Source of the DNA: Dicaeum eximium
Taxonomy: Eukaryota > Chordata > Aves > Passeriformes > Dicaeidae
NCBI GenBank assembly: GCA_013396995.1
Contig: VWZP01006707.1
Coordinates: forward strand, 602,118-666,117
DNA: 64,000 bases
Direction: 5' to 3'
Part shown: one piece after another, positions 13,201-28,200 of the stretch
Layout: each line of letters begins with the position of its first letter
How positions within the stretch are numbered: position 1 is the first letter of the stretch
The notes under the pieces: model-generated
What the model was told of the DNA's origin: nothing
Seen by the model: only the letters and a program-made list of their open reading frames with translations
Databases searched by the model: none
Made by a program: the position numbers and the translations under genes

Positions 13201-16200
13201 AGCAGAGACATAGTACCTGTTCCATGATTAGAGTATTGCCACTAGCTGTGTAATTGCACTCTGGGAGAAGCTAAGTGTGGCCTGTTGGAACCCTTCACTG
13301 TGGTTCAGCTGAGGGCAATCATTTCATATCACTATGCTCATGTGTATTTTTCCCATGATTTTGAGCTCCCTTTATCATTTCTTGTTTGTTTAAATAGATT
13401 TTTGAGGAGAGAAGAAGAACATTTATTTATCCTGGTGAGTTATGGATTGGAATTTCCTATTTATTAAAATAAATTAATAAAAAGCTCCTTTCTGTGTCCC
13501 CACATTTGTTCATCTAGTCTGATCTGTCAAGCTGTGGATCAAACTTCCTTAGGGAAATTAAGAAATTCCAGCTTAGGTGACTCCTTCTCCCCTGCTTGAA
13601 CTTATTACACTTTTTCAATGGAACCCATCTCTTTTCACCTCCAACTGCCAACCCGCCTATCTAAATGTAATTATGGCTGCAAAATTACCCTGTGATAGCA
13701 CTGAACAGAGGAACAACCCCTGGCATTTCCATGAGAAAGGGAAGGCCTTGTCAGATCTTTCAAAGCACTGCTGCTCAATCAGGGATTTTTGGGGGCTGCC
13801 TTGCTGTCTCTGAGGAAACAGAGTTGCAGGGCCAGGGGAGCTTTATAGTATCATTTGGTTATGAAATTGGAAAAACAGCTGGGAAGCAGGCAAGCCAAGG
13901 TCCCTGCTCCTTGCAGTTGGCATTTGGGTGTATCTAGTGGGCACTGTCAAGGAAATGGGAGCTTTGACATTTGCAGTCCTCCCGCCCAGCCGGTCAGCAG
14001 CTCTGCAGATGTGGATGGTCTCTCCCTGCTCCAGCTCAGTCATCCTGGCTCAGAGAGCAGAGCTACAGTAGTCACAGCTTTTCCAGATGTTGGAAGCTGC
14101 AGCTCCCTAAAGGATCATATGCATGTGCATATTCTTTGCTTCCCAAAAGTCGCTCTGGGATCTACATTTCATCAACTGCAGCAGGCCACAAAACAGGAAG
14201 TTGAAGAGCAATGGACTGCTGCGCTCATATTTTGTCCTGGGCAATGTAGTGGCCAGGAAGGTGCTGGGCAGCTGAAGAGTGAGGGTGATGGGACTTGCCC
14301 TACTTTTATTAGGGTGTTTTAAGCCCAAAAAAGGCAATTACAACGGTAACTAAGGAGAACTTCATTGGGCAGCTTGTAATGAAATGAAAACAGATTTGCT
14401 GGCAGCAGTGTGGGGTTGTGAGGTGGGGTGGGGTTAATACTTTGCATTTGATTAGTGAATGTGATATTCCTCAACTGAAACCTGAAAGTGCTGGCATGAA
14501 GGAAGAAGGGTGCTTCTTTAGTAGCTGTTTCATCTGTGTCCTTGCACTGATCATCTTCTATCCCAGAAATTCTTACAAATTTCACATCACCCCTTTGGCA
14601 AGGCTTCAGGTGGTCAAGGACCTTTGGTTGGTACCATTTATGAGCACTGTTGGCACCAGCCACCAACCTGCACACAGCAACCATGAGCAGACAGTTTGGT
14701 GGACCCTGATGTTTTTCAGAATCACTCTTTTTTGATAGGTTTTTTTTCCCCCCTCCTGCAGCTTGTGGAGAGACCTTGCAAGACTCAACAGGTAATTTCT
14801 CAGCCCCTGGCTTTCCAAATGGCTACCCCTCCTATTCCCACTGTGTCTGGAGGATCTCGGTGACCCCAGGGGAGAAGGTAGGTGCTGCAGCAGGACAAGG
14901 TGTACTCTGCACTTCCCTCATGTGAGGTTTTGCTGTGATGACAGTGGTAGAACTTGCCAGATCTCTGCATGCCTGGTGTGCAGAAATGGAGTCTGGAAAG
15001 GCTCCTGAGCCTCTCTCCACTCAGGGGAGAGATGGAGTCAGGAATATATGATTTTGAGGAGAGAAGTGGTGATGCTGGAGCAGAGCCCCTCACGTATCTG
15101 GGCTGTGTGTTGATCTCTGATCCTCCCTCTCAGTTTGAGACTAAATCCTGCATGGACATTTCCTGCCACCTGTTTGCTTTGGCAAGCACACATTCCAAAG
15201 CCAATCAGATGAGTTAGATAAAATGTGCTGCAATCTGGGGTCCTGAAGGGAGCTGAGGAGCCATGAGTGACATCCATGGCCTGCCCCTGTCAGGCAGGCA
15301 TAATGTCCCTGTCAGGGACCTCCCACTTCCCGCCCTGAAGCGCCAAGCCCCGCTGCACATCAATCACCCTCCCTATCCACTTTCCTCCTGGCTCCTTTTG
15401 TTTTATTGATCTTCCTGTAGAAATGAAATCTTTCCTTAATCCAGCAACACCAGCCCTTCAGGCCTGTCACGCCATACCAGGCTGCAGGAATGAGCAGCCC
15501 ACTCCTTGGCAGAGTGACTTTGCTGAGGATCACCCTCAAGCCATGCTTAAAGCTCAGACTCGGACAAAGAAGCGCAGAGCTCGTTTGTTTTGCAGCAGCT
15601 GCCTGGCTCCAGGACCTGTTTCTGTCACCTGCAAGGCCAGTCCCATGCCATGCTGAGCTCCTGCCACCAGCTGCAGGGAGAGCATCGCTGGGGCAAGAGG
15701 GCCAAGAGCTGTCCAGGTTTGACAACTGTGGCACTGAGAGTGTTGTGGTGTCAATCTTACCGTAAACTCTCCCTTTGCTTCTCAGCCTCTGCAGAGCTGT
15801 GTCGGGAAGGACCCGGCATCTAAATGCTGAACCACCAATGTTAAAAAAGGAAATAAGGAATTGATTTCAGATTAAATGCTTTGGTTTACCTGTTTAATCC
15901 AATACAGTGGCTGGTGCAAATTGTTGCACTGAGGTTTTAGTTCAGAACAGATATTGAGCTTAGAGCATTCATGTGCATAGAAACAGATGAATCTCCTTTT
16001 GCTGTCTAAAGTCAGAATACTGCAAAAATGTGAAAAAAGTGAGTGACATCATTACAGACTGCACTCTGCACAGATTTTGGGGCAGAACATCCATTTTAAC
16101 ATAAAGACATTTCTGTGACTATGCTCAGATTATGGATGTAAATGAATTATATGGGTCAAATCTCACCAGAAAAAAAATACAAGTACACAACAATGGTGAC

Positions 16201-19200
16201 CTCCATAGTTGACCTCCCTGACCAAGGCCAGTGATCCATCTTAGAGAGGAAGGAGACCAAAATAATTACATTTTAATGCCAAGCTCTGTTTGGTAAAGCC
16301 ACTGAATGCAATTGCATCACAGTGATGGTATGAGTCTGATGGTCAGAATGTGAAACCCAATTAGCAAAATTAGATGTTTCTTACAAGTATCATCTATATT
16401 CAGGTTTAGACCTCTGACATGTGTGGTTTGTGACAATGTCTTTCTCTATGATTTTCACATTACTCAAAACCAAAGGGTTTAATTTTAAAAATCCAAACTG
16501 GGCTTTTTCTAAAGTAACATTTTAGTAACTGAGAAGGATTGAATTTGAATTATAGATTTGATGGTAAAGGGCTCTCTGCTGTCATACACTGTCATGGTTC
16601 ATTAAAACACCTTGGGAAGCCTTTCTTTTTAGAGAAAAGGTGGTGTGCAAATCCTACAAACAGCCCAACTGTCTTTGCCTGCATACTCACTTAGGCAGCA
16701 CTGTAATGAAAAGGAAACTCTCTGTAGAGTCTTCTCTTTAAAGTAGCTCCCTCCCCAAAGAGAAATGTGCACTCTCCTTTCAGATTATGTTAAATTTCAC
16801 ATCGATGGACTTATTTAAAAGTCGCCTTTGCTGGTATGATTATGTGGAGGTGCGTGATGGCTACTGGAGGAAGGCTCCGTTATTGGGTGAGTAGCTATTT
16901 CATTTTAATTGCACTTTGTGTATTCTTCTTGATGCTTGAGAGAGTGGGTGGGGAAAACAAACAGAAACACACTTTCCTTTACTTGGAAGGATCCTAGGTC
17001 CAGCCAGTGCACTGGCCATCCCTTAGTGTTCCATCCAGAGATGTCAGTGTGCTCAATTCACTCCAAATGATCCATGCTCCAAGCCCTGTGTTCACAAAGA
17101 CTTTATTCCTTCCTTTATTCCTTCCTTTATTCCTTCCTTTATTCCTTCCTTTATTCCTTCCTTTATTCCTTCCTTTATTCCTTCCTTTATTCCTTCCTTT
17201 ATTCCTTCCTTTATTCCTTCCTTTATTCCTTCCTTCTTTTCCAGCTTGAGAAATGAGGCAGAGAGGGAAGTGAGCCAGGGCCCTGGCTGGGACTGAAAAT
17301 GTGGTCTCTGGAGTTTTGTTACTGCTCTTTCCTAAGTCCAGGGAAGAACTGTCAGGCAGTCAGAATGAAGCAGCTGCACAGCTCCTGACCCAAGCTCCTG
17401 CCATTATTTCTCATGAATTTGTGTTTACAAATACACAGTACTCTGTACTTTGAGCCTCTCTAGTCCTAGCAGGGAATTTGCTAGACCATGCCATGTCAAA
17501 CTGTGCAAGGACTCCACTTTGCTCCTGCTCACAGCGATCTCTAGGAAGTGCAGCTCCTCTGTATCCTCCCTGTTTCTCTGCCTCCTGCTATCATAACTGC
17601 AAGTCTTCTGTCACCTTGAGTGGTTCAAGAGTCCCACCTACTTTGCCACTGACTCTGATCCTGACCTCATCCCCTAAGCTCAGTGTCCCAAACATGTAAA
17701 ATATGGCACTGCAAAAGCCCCTTCTGCCTAAAAGGAAAGAAGCAGACAGGTTGGGCATCATCCTTGGCTGTGTTAGAGGGGCTGCACGCCATGCTGCAGC
17801 ACAGGACTGGGCTAGTCAGCATTGGGTCAGAGGGTTCAGGGAGGTTTGGGTGCTCTCCTTGGCCCCACTGCCCACTGTAGCCCTGGTACTGGGGGAGATG
17901 CTGAGGCTGGAGCCATGCTGCTTTCAGGTTTCAGTGGGCCTACCTTTCAGGGCAGCTGGCAGCTGGTTTTACTGTTTGCTGCCTGTTTTGGGGTTGGCAG
18001 CATATACTGCTGTTCTCTTCTGCATATGCGTCAGGTAACATTGCTCCAGCAGCTGCAACTTAGCTCCTCGTTATTTTTTTTTTCTGCTGAGTAATTTAAA
18101 GGTACTTCAGAAGCCAAGCACCTCCCCGTCCCCCTAGTGCAGGTGGACTTGGGAGTGTTTCCATCTGGAAGGAGACACTGCATGAGTGGCCATGGTTCCC
18201 GCATGGGGCTGAGCCCATGAAATTAGGTCAGAAGAGGCAGACAGACGGCAATTCAGCAGGGGGTGAGGAGGGGGATTAGTGTGAATTGTGAAAGCACGGG
18301 CTTCTTGTGGAGAGAAAAAATACATGTGTGCTGCATATTTTCCCAGGGAAGTGTGTGAAAACCCAGCCTTTAAATGGTGTATAACTTTTTATGAATGGGC
18401 CCTTTATCACACTCTGAGGAGCTTGCTCATTCTCGTTCCTCATCTGCGTTTCCTCTTCTTGACACCCTTGTTAAACTCCAAGTCCAAATCCAGGAGGAAG
18501 TTGCTCAGTGACCCTAGAGGAAGAAGCTTTGCAGTGCTGATGCTGTTTTTAGCATCCCCTTTGGGAGTGGAGATGGGGGATGCTATTGATATGCTGCAGG
18601 GCTGTCACACTGCCCCAACAGTGCTGGGCAGGTTAGGGGCACAAAACAGCTTAGTAGCTGAGTAAAGCTGGGTCCAAGATAATGTCTGGATGGTGACTCT
18701 GCAAGAAAAAAAAACTGGTAGCGAAACTGCCATTCCCAGCCAGTTAACGGGAAACATGATGCTGTCTTGAAGGTAAGGCATTAACCAGGTTTTTACCCAG
18801 TGGAAGTTGTTCAAAGATGCCTTTGCCTGGTGTTGGAAGGCCAGGATCCCTATCACCGCTGTCCTGACTGAATTCAGCCTGAAGAACTGCTCTTTGCCTC
18901 TACAGATTCCTCTGGGATTCAGTTGGACAGAGTGCCAAGACCATGTTGAATTCAGTGTATAGCCCTGCTGGTGTCAGCTGAAGTGAAAAAGCGTGTTTGC
19001 TCTGTGCAAGCTGCTGACCCAAGTGCAGGTCCCTGCCTATCAGTGTGTACATGGTGCTTGCTCTGTTTTTGTGAGGAGCTTCTGACTTCAATAGAGGAGC
19101 ACCAAATTGGGGTTGTTGAGGTTGTCCAGGCTGTAGATGCCATCTGCAGCTGTTCTGTTTCAGGATTCATTCCTACTGGCAGAATTTGGGAGTTTACCAG

Positions 19201-22200
19201 TGCTGGTACATGCCAGAGAGCTCGAAGCTGAGGGAATCATGGAGCAAAATGGCTCCTGGTCTCTTTCTCTTGAAAGAAATTAAATTACTGCAGAAGCTTA
19301 ACTGGGATTTGTTGAACAGAGAATAAGTGGTTTTTTCTCATCACCATGGCCATGTCCTGCCCTTGGTTTGACTTGGAGTATTTGCTCGTGGGCGCAAAGT
19401 GCTGAAGGAGTTTTCAAGGCTTAGCAGGTGGAAGGGACATTCCCTAATGCCACATCTCTAGAAGGACAGGGACATGCTTCCCCATCATGGTAGCTCATCT
19501 GCTCAATTACGTGATCAAGACAAGAGCCCTTCTGAATTTACCAGGGCAATAGAGACTTCATCTGTAACTGGATTCTGCTCCCAGCTGAAGAGAACTTTAA
19601 TTCACTTAATAATGGAAAAGAATATGAATTAATGAAGGAGGGACACAGAAACTTACTCAAAAGCACAATTGATGGGAGTGACAGAGTGTTTACACAAAGC
19701 CTCTTTGCTTCCCAGAGTCACAGGTGTCTGTTATGCTGTGCTATCCCTCAGGAGATTATAGAGATCTTTATTGTTGCTTTCGTGCCTTCTAGGTAGATTT
19801 TGTGGTGACAAGATTCCTGAACCAGTAATCTCCACGGACAGCAGGCTGTGGATCGAGTTCCGGAGCAGCAGTAACATCCTGGGCAAAGGCTTCTTTGTGG
19901 TGTATGAAGGTACAGCCCTTAGCTGGAAGTCTGCAGCGTATGGAGCAGACGGAACGGGATGCAGGGGTTTTATGGGATCAGCAGGAGTTCTGCTGTACTG
20001 TGGGGTTAGGTACAGCCATGCTCTTGTTTTTATGGGAATTGGCAAGTTTTGTGGCTTGTTTCAGTAGACAAGGCATGGATATTCCAACTAGATTAGCACA
20101 TTTTGGGGGGGACAACAAGATGGGGACACAAAGCAATAGCTTCCATACTTAGGCCAGGTTCTGTTTGTTCTAACCAGCCCCTGCAAGCAGCAGCGTGTGG
20201 AGCAAGAGTTTCTTTCAGTATTTTAACAGGCAAAGTTCTGTTTGGGATCATACATTTTATGTCAGGTAATACAGATTGTCTTGGGGAGTTTTTGTTTTGT
20301 TGGGGTTTTTTCCTCAAATTCAAAGATTATTCTATTGTTTCTCCTTTGTATGTTTTACGTACAGAAAATTGGAAATTAGCATGTCAGATCTTCTACAGGT
20401 CAGGTGTTTTAGAAACTTGCATGGCACTGAGATGATGAAACCACTTCAGAGGAGGAGCAATATTACCACAATCATTAAAAATCAGTAACTTCCCCGTTCC
20501 ATATATGCTTGGGTTTTTGGGTTTTTTTAATGCCATAATGATTCTAAAATGTATTAAAAGCCCTCATTGTTTTCTGGGCAGCAGGCATTTTTCTTAGAAA
20601 TACCAGTGTTGTCAACAGTATTGAGGTTGACTGCATTGATACCGACATTGCATCATCTTCTTTCTTCAGCCACAGGAACAAGCATAATGCTGGAAGCCCG
20701 GTGCCCAAGTGTCCCATAAACTCATGAATAATGATACTAACAGAGGGAAGTGAAGCAAACATGGGACTGTTGGGGAAGTGCAAATAAAGCATATGAGGAT
20801 TTCACAGCAGTTTGGGGCTAACAAATCTGTTTCACAGGAGAAATATCTAGTTTCTGCAGGAATTATTGCCCCAGAGACAGAAGTAGCTTGCCTGATGTTG
20901 GCTTTTTTTTTAAACATCTTTCCTGAAAAGCAGCTGTTGCCTGGACCATGTGGTTTGTAACACCCCCTTTATGGTAGTTTGGAATTAGAAGGGATCAAAT
21001 TAACATGTATGGCATCATCCTTCATATTGCTAAATGGTATTGGAAGAAAAAAAATGTACATTGGCTGTATGCCAAAGTAACTTTGCAAAGTGACTTTGTT
21101 TTCCCTTGACAATTTCCCATATTTCCTGTTTATTAATAGATGATCCCTAAAGATTCAGTAAATATGAGCTTGCTCTGCTTGACTTCTAAACAGAGCAACT
21201 GAAGGTAGAATGTGCATCTAGTGGTCAAATAAACTCCAAGTTCATATTTTCCTGCCTCTTCAAGAGTGGCTTTTTATATAACCCTTTCCTGCAAGAAATT
21301 TCCCATTGTAAGGCTGTGAAATCCATGGCTATGCCTGAGAGCAAGCTCAGAGTATGGTTGGTGTAAACCAGCTTGTACTACAGACAGCGATGGCCCATTG
21401 CACAGTTTAATTCTTATCTCTGGATGATGAAGGGAATGCTTAAGCATTGGATATCCCAGCCTTCTCTTGTGAGAACAGCAGGTAGAAGGATTATCTACAT
21501 GTCTCTCCCTAATTTATTTGCTGAAATAGGAGGTTTTCCAAAAATCTTTTTTAATCCCTATTTCTCTCTTAATCAAGTTCTGATAATATCTGGTTTCTTT
21601 TACCTTTTGCAAAGTGGCTTGCTCAGCTGTTTTGTGACTTCTGTGCTTAGGCAATCAAAGTAGTTCTTATTTCCAGGAGGGATTGCATATAAGTGTTTAA
21701 TTTTCTATCAATTTTTGTCCAAAATATTTCTCTGTTGCTGTTAGTTCTTCTTTTTCTTTTAAACGCATACCCTCAAATTTAGCACTGCTTCTCTGTCTAC
21801 TGCTTTAGCAACAGTGTATATGAATACTCACACATCTGAGCTTTTCTGGAAACTGTGAGTGAGGACTGATTTTTGGATTTGGATTCCTCCAAGTCTTGGC
21901 CCTAAAGTTTTCAGAAGATGGGAGGAAAGAGGCAGAAGCATGCAGCCACATGACAGCAGAATTACTTGATCCTAAATGACAGTTTATGTAGTGAAAGTGT
22001 CCTCTTAGTTCAGTCATTCTGTTCCCCTTCTTTCTGAGATTTAAGATGGGAAGTTGTTGGTGGTTTTGCCCTACAGCACTGCTGACAGCCCCGAATTTGC
22101 TGTCATTGTTGTCTTCTCAGGCTCTATCAGTAGATGTTCTTTCCATTTTGCAGTAAGGCTCTTCCAAGTAGAGTTGACACACAGCTGTATGTCAGTGTGA

Positions 22201-25200
22201 ACTTCTGCAGTGGATAGAGAAAATGTTATTTGTTGGCTGTCAGCCATTTGTTGGCTCTTAGAAAACGAAGTCCTCTGCTCTTGTAGTCCTCTTTCTGTTA
22301 GGTGGGGGAGACAGTTCTTTAAAGGGTGCTTCAGAGGTTTTCTCAAGCACCAATTGTAGCTCTGAATATATGAACTCAAACTGCAATCTGAATTGGGCTC
22401 TGCAGCTGAATTTTGGGGTGCAACTTTTTGGTGGTGCTTTAGCACTGATTCTGCAAGAAAGAGGTTGGCTGCACTAATGAAGCAGGGCTTTTAACTTGCT
22501 TACATTAGCAGCTTACAATGCAAGACCAAGACAGTGTTACCCAATGCAAGCAATCTGCAGGACACCACATGGAGACCCACCTCTGAATTGCTAATGCAGT
22601 GGGGAGAAGCCAAGGGTGGACATGGTTGATATCTGGCAGGTGTCACTGCAGTACCATCTCTCTTGCCCTTTCTGCTGGTGCTTTTTGTTTCCTTGACCTT
22701 AGGCACAGTCAAAACATTCATGTGTTTTGTAGATGTGTGCCATGCATCGTGGGTAACACAGATTTTAGCCTGTGATCTTACTTTCATTTTTTACATATTC
22801 TTGCAGACAATTTTGCTGAACTGCTGTTGTCTTCAAGATCTTTACTAATACTTACTTGTATTAAACTAGATTTCCATTAAATTTTCCATTTTAGTATTTA
22901 AACTTATTCTTACATTTGGCACTAAAACTTAATTTTTCATGCACAGCAGTCAGCCTGATGGTCTGGTGGTGAACAGCTCAAGTTGTGCTTGTTAATATTG
23001 CCATCGTGTGGCTGGATCAGATGTGCAACTTCTCCCCCCTCCTACACCCTTTCCCCCCATCTCTTCTTGGTTCTTAGTGCTGGTAGCAGGTTTCAAGCAG
23101 ATATGAAGGTGAGCAGGAGTATGAATAACACAAATTTATAAAAATTCTCTGTCCCAGTGAGCTCGCCTTCTGAGGACTGAGCACAGCACGATAGGAGACA
23201 CATTTTGTTATAAGCCAAATGTTAGATTTGTAAAAATGTCTATGACTTGTATGTTGCCTTTGTATAGCAAGCAATACTGAAACAGATTTAATGAGAAAGG
23301 TGCACATGGAGTGGGCTTTACCTACAGAGAAACTTGCAATCTCGTGGGTTTGCTGTTTCTTTTTTATGAAGCTATTTGCGGTGGAGAAATACACAAAGAT
23401 GCTGGCCAGATCCAATCTCCCAATTACCCAGATGACTACAGACCTTCCAAAGAGTGTATCTGGAAGATCACAGTTTCTGAGGGTTTTCACATAGGAATCA
23501 CATTCCAAGCCTTTGAGGTGAGAAATGTCATTGCATATTACATTACAAATACTCTTTTGCCTCTGCAAACCCTTTAAAATGAAGAAGAAAGTGGTGGTAA
23601 TAATAATAATAGTAATAATAAAAAAATCTTTTGACTACTTCAGAGTATCATTTACCTTACCAGATGTTTTCTCAGAGATTTTGATTTTTGAGATTTAAAA
23701 TATGCTGAGTTTTCAAAAACTGTTACTCTAGATAGATGGAATTAGAAGGGACTCAAAAGCATTGATGATATTAGATAGGGACTCATGAGTCCTTAAATTT
23801 TCACTCTGGTCAAATGGAAGTAAATGGTCACAATCCAGGCAAAAATCTCTTGTTGGTGTCACTGGGACTTGTCAGATTGCAGGATGTGACTTCCCAAAGA
23901 AACACCATATTCCCAGATGGCAAACAGACTTTGAAGAGCTCACAAAGTTTTATTCTACACGCTTAGCTACATGCCAGTGATCAGTCTCTGATTACTGATG
24001 TTAAGTCACAGACAGGAGTGGGCAGGACCTTGGCTGGTGCATAAATCTCATCTGTCCCACAGGCTCCTGTGGCTTGTGTACACTCCCCGTGCTTGTCCTG
24101 TAAAGGGCTGACACCACCACCTCCCCATGGCCATTCCTTGAACCTTTTTGTTTGTAGTTCTGCTCTGTTCCTTACAGCTTCCCTTGCAGAAGCAGTTGGT
24201 AGATAGTCAGGGGCTGGGTTTCACTGCAGGATAGCCATGAAGTAGTGGCAGAACTGAGATGTGCCTAGGCTGGAATGCAATTGGAGCTGCAGAAGAGCTC
24301 AGTGGCAGCCACAGCAAGCACTTAGTTGTAGCCAGTTGTTTGGGGAGCTGGTCTGTGGCCAGAGTCTGACTGTGTTGTTAGCCTGGCTGGAAGAACTCTT
24401 CACCAGGGAGCTGCAGGCACACACTTTTCCTGTTGCAGATCGAGTGGCACGACGCGTGCTCTTACGACTACGTGGAGATCCGAGATGGCCCCACTGAGCA
24501 GAGCCCGCTCATCGGCCACTTCTGTGGCTATGAGAAACCAGAAGACATCAAATCCAGTTCAAACAAAGTATGGATGAAGTTTGCATCTGATGCAACCATC
24601 AACAAAGCAGGCTTTGCAGCAAATTTCTTTAAAGGTATGTGATCTAATAACTTTCACAGTCAAGGCTGGGGACAATTCATCCCTTAAGCTACTGCCATCC
24701 ACAAATCAATTCATTCTATCTATCAATTCACACATTATCATTCTATCTACTTGTACTTAGGACTTGTTTGAACACTTTGTTTGCAAATATCGAATTTATG
24801 TACAAATTGCTTTGAGAGTGTAGAGGGGGTTGATGCTGAGGCAGAAACACCTCCTCTCTGAACAGGACAGAAATCAACTCTCCTGGGCTGGTGTCAGCAT
24901 AAATGTTGCACAGCTGGATGGAATGTCACCTCCATTTAGCCATACCAGAGGACATTGATATTTTCAAAGAAGTACTAATACTGCCCAAGGAGTGTTAAAA
25001 ACAGCTCTCTGCTTAAGTTCTATTCCAAAAGAAATCTTTGGAGAGAGGGTAAATCTAAGTGCAAGTAGAGTCCCAGTAAAAGAACACTGAGACTTTTAGG
25101 AGACAAATGTGTTCCTAAACAGGAAGATGTAAGACTAAGATTTTTAATTTTTTTTTTTCTTTTTTTTAAGAGCTGGACCCTATAAATGGTCCTTTACCAG

Positions 25201-28200
25201 CATCCTGGTGACTTGATAGAGGCAAGAACCAAATATCTAACTGCTTTGGAAAATACCTGTGGAACTGCTGAGGGTCAGACAGGCATGTTTGTCTTAGGTT
25301 CAGTGGAACTTGTACAGAAATAATAGCTGCAATGCCAGTATTTGGATTACATGAGTCCTTTATATATTTCTACCATAACTTTTGTCTAATGTTAAGAGTG
25401 TCATGGTCTGTTTTGATTTCTCAAATTTTCAGGAGAATGTACTCTGTGAATTAAACTTTATTTCATGAACTTAAGACTTAAAACAAACAAACATGTCAAG
25501 GCTCAATCCCCTTGGCTCAGACTAGTCTATCCTATGAATTCACTTATTCACCATTCAAGGCATAAAATGTCATAATTTATAACCCATAATCCTTAAACCA
25601 TGCACTTAAGTGCAAAAAAAAAAAAAAGGTAAATAAAGTTTAATTGATTATAATGGCCTGTAAAATTGAGAGGTCTTAATGGACTGTGACAAAGTGTGAT
25701 TGCAAGATCACTGGCAAATACTGTCACATTTGATCTCAGTCCCTGGGCAGCTCTGACAGTACCTAGACTTCCTTGTTTAAATTTCTCAGGTTCCAAAAAG
25801 GCACAGAGAATACTTCTTCCTAAAGATATTTTGGCTCCTTTCAGGAGTGAACAGTGCAGGCTGACTGTGGCAGAGATGTCTTTCAGAGATTAGCACTACA
25901 TGGAGACACAGCAAATCATTCTCTAAAACCTGAGTTTCATCTACACGTTTGTAGGGGAAGAAAGTTATACACCTGAACCTGAAGTGCTTTCTCTGTGATA
26001 CAGATAGTTGGAAATAAATTTGTTTGTTTGCTTTTTTTTTTTAATGTAAAAATGTGTAAACTTGTGCACTAGTACAATTGGAGACACAGGTATTTTCTGT
26101 GGAGTTTTTGCTGACAGACTAGATCTTTCAGTGTCTGCTTGGATTTCTCATATTTGAACCAGAAACCATGTGGCTTGTGGATGGTTAGAGCATTTTTAAG
26201 TCCATTCCTGTAAATTCAGCTGAGGAGCAAAGTGGTTTTGCTTGAACCAAGCACCACAGTAGTCATAGCTGCACAATTTCTAGCCAGCTTGAACTGTGGG
26301 CAGAGCTGATGTCTGTGTGCAAAGCTGTGTGGATACATGTGCAGGCTACATGTGGAGTTTCAAGCTGGAATCTGAAGTCTGCAGCCTCTACCTCTATAGC
26401 CAGCAGAATTGTGACTCCATGAACAAAGGGAGCAAATTAGATGGCTCTGCAGGCACTCTTCTCATAGCTCATTGGGTAATGGGTAAGCTTTGCCTTAATG
26501 AATTATGAAAGGAATAGAGCTTCAATTCAATGTCTTACAACACTGAAAGAAAATAACTTAGCCTAAAAAAATCAGACTTAAGGGTAGAGTTGAATGCTAT
26601 GCTTTGTGAAAACATGCAATGGTAACATCTAAGTTTTCAGAGAAAATAAACCTGCAGTCAGCGTAGAGAGGGTAAACCATTGGTCACACCCAAAATGCAT
26701 TGCCAGGAAGATATGGAGAGCAATTACCTCATGTCCACCCAGTCAGGTGTATTAAGGGATGCATGTGGAACCAGGGGTCAGGGTGAGAGCCAGTGGCTAT
26801 CTTTATATTAAAATGTCAGTTCAGGGTGTTGAGACGTGATTGAAGAACCTGACTTCAGAGTCTAGGGAAGAAGACTTCATGTGCCTGTGAAAAGGCAGAA
26901 CTACTTGCATGCCCTGCCAAGCACCCTGTTCCATGGGGTTTCACCTCCCTCAGCTCCATTAGTGTGTGTGCCATAATGGGTTGGTTCCTGGTAGCTCAAC
27001 TTAGTCAAGAGCATGAGGAATTTAGAACAAACAAAACAAAGCCAAAAAATGGCATATGAGAACAAAAGGCAGCGTAGTCTTTACAGGAGACAGTGTTTTC
27101 CTGCTTGTGTCTAGAAAAATCACTGTTGGCTAGTAGCAGTAATGATTATGATTCTGGCGTTAGGAGTGTTTCAGCACTTGCGAGCTCTGCTGCAGTGCCT
27201 GCTCCACAGTCTTGGCTCAGCAGTCAGTGCTCTGATCCTTCTGTCCAGAAGGGTTGCATGAGGAATGTCAGGGTGTTTGGGTGGTCTGGAAAGTGCAACT
27301 CACTCTGGTTTTCCCCTGACAGAGATGGACGAATGTTCTCTGCCGGACAATGGTGGGTGTGAGCAGCACTGTGAGAACACTCTGGGCAGTTACAAATGCA
27401 CCTGTGAGCCTGGCTATGAGTTGACAGCTGATAAAAAGAGCTGTGAAGGTAAGTAACCTACAGATTGAGCCATCTTGACTGTGAGGTAAGTACTACAGCT
27501 AAAAATGAAATTGAATAGTCTTGGAAGTGATTTTCCTTGCCCCTGCATCCTCTTTATTTCACTTTATCTCCCCCCACATGATTTTTTTTTTTGTTAACAT
27601 CTTCCATTGAAAAACAAGTTTTGGTTAAAAAGATCCTGAAAATACTTTGATTTTTACTGCTAAGCATCCCTAAAACCATTTGTCCTTCATGGCCAGAGAT
27701 TGCTGTTCAAACCATATCTCCCACAGTGCAACAGAAGGGAAGTAGGCATTACAAACTAACTGTTGAGTGGCCCAAAAGTATTTCAATCTAACATTGAATT
27801 TTTCTTTTTCAAAAAGGAATTTACTTCATATAATAAAATATCAATGTTTAGTCTGCATGCAAAACAGGCTTTTCCATACTGAAGAGAATTTTCCTCCCTT
27901 CCTATTTTCTGGAGGAAAAGACCCCCATGTCTATAATAGAAGCTGTTTGTGTTAGCTTTCTAGAGAGCTAATCTCATGCAACAAGTGTTGCTTCTGCCAA
28001 CAATACAGCTGTTATTGTGCTGAGAATCCATCCATGGTTCTTGTCACAAAACTCTGTCTGTGGGGACATTTAGGGGGCTCCACATGCTATCAGTAGTGCC
28101 CTGAACATCACCTCATCGCTTTGCCCTGACTTCTGCTTTTGTCAAACTGTTTGGGTAAGGGTGCTATTGTCTTGGTGAGGGCAGTCAGGTGTGTGCAAAA

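Noticed and set aside
17007..17256. Open frames with repeated FLPL and SFLY residues
   Set aside because: They are produced by the 12-bp minisatellite, not by a gene.
24711..24750. Duplicated ATCATTCTATCTA-like words
   Set aside because: Too short and imperfect to be more than local low-complexity sequence.
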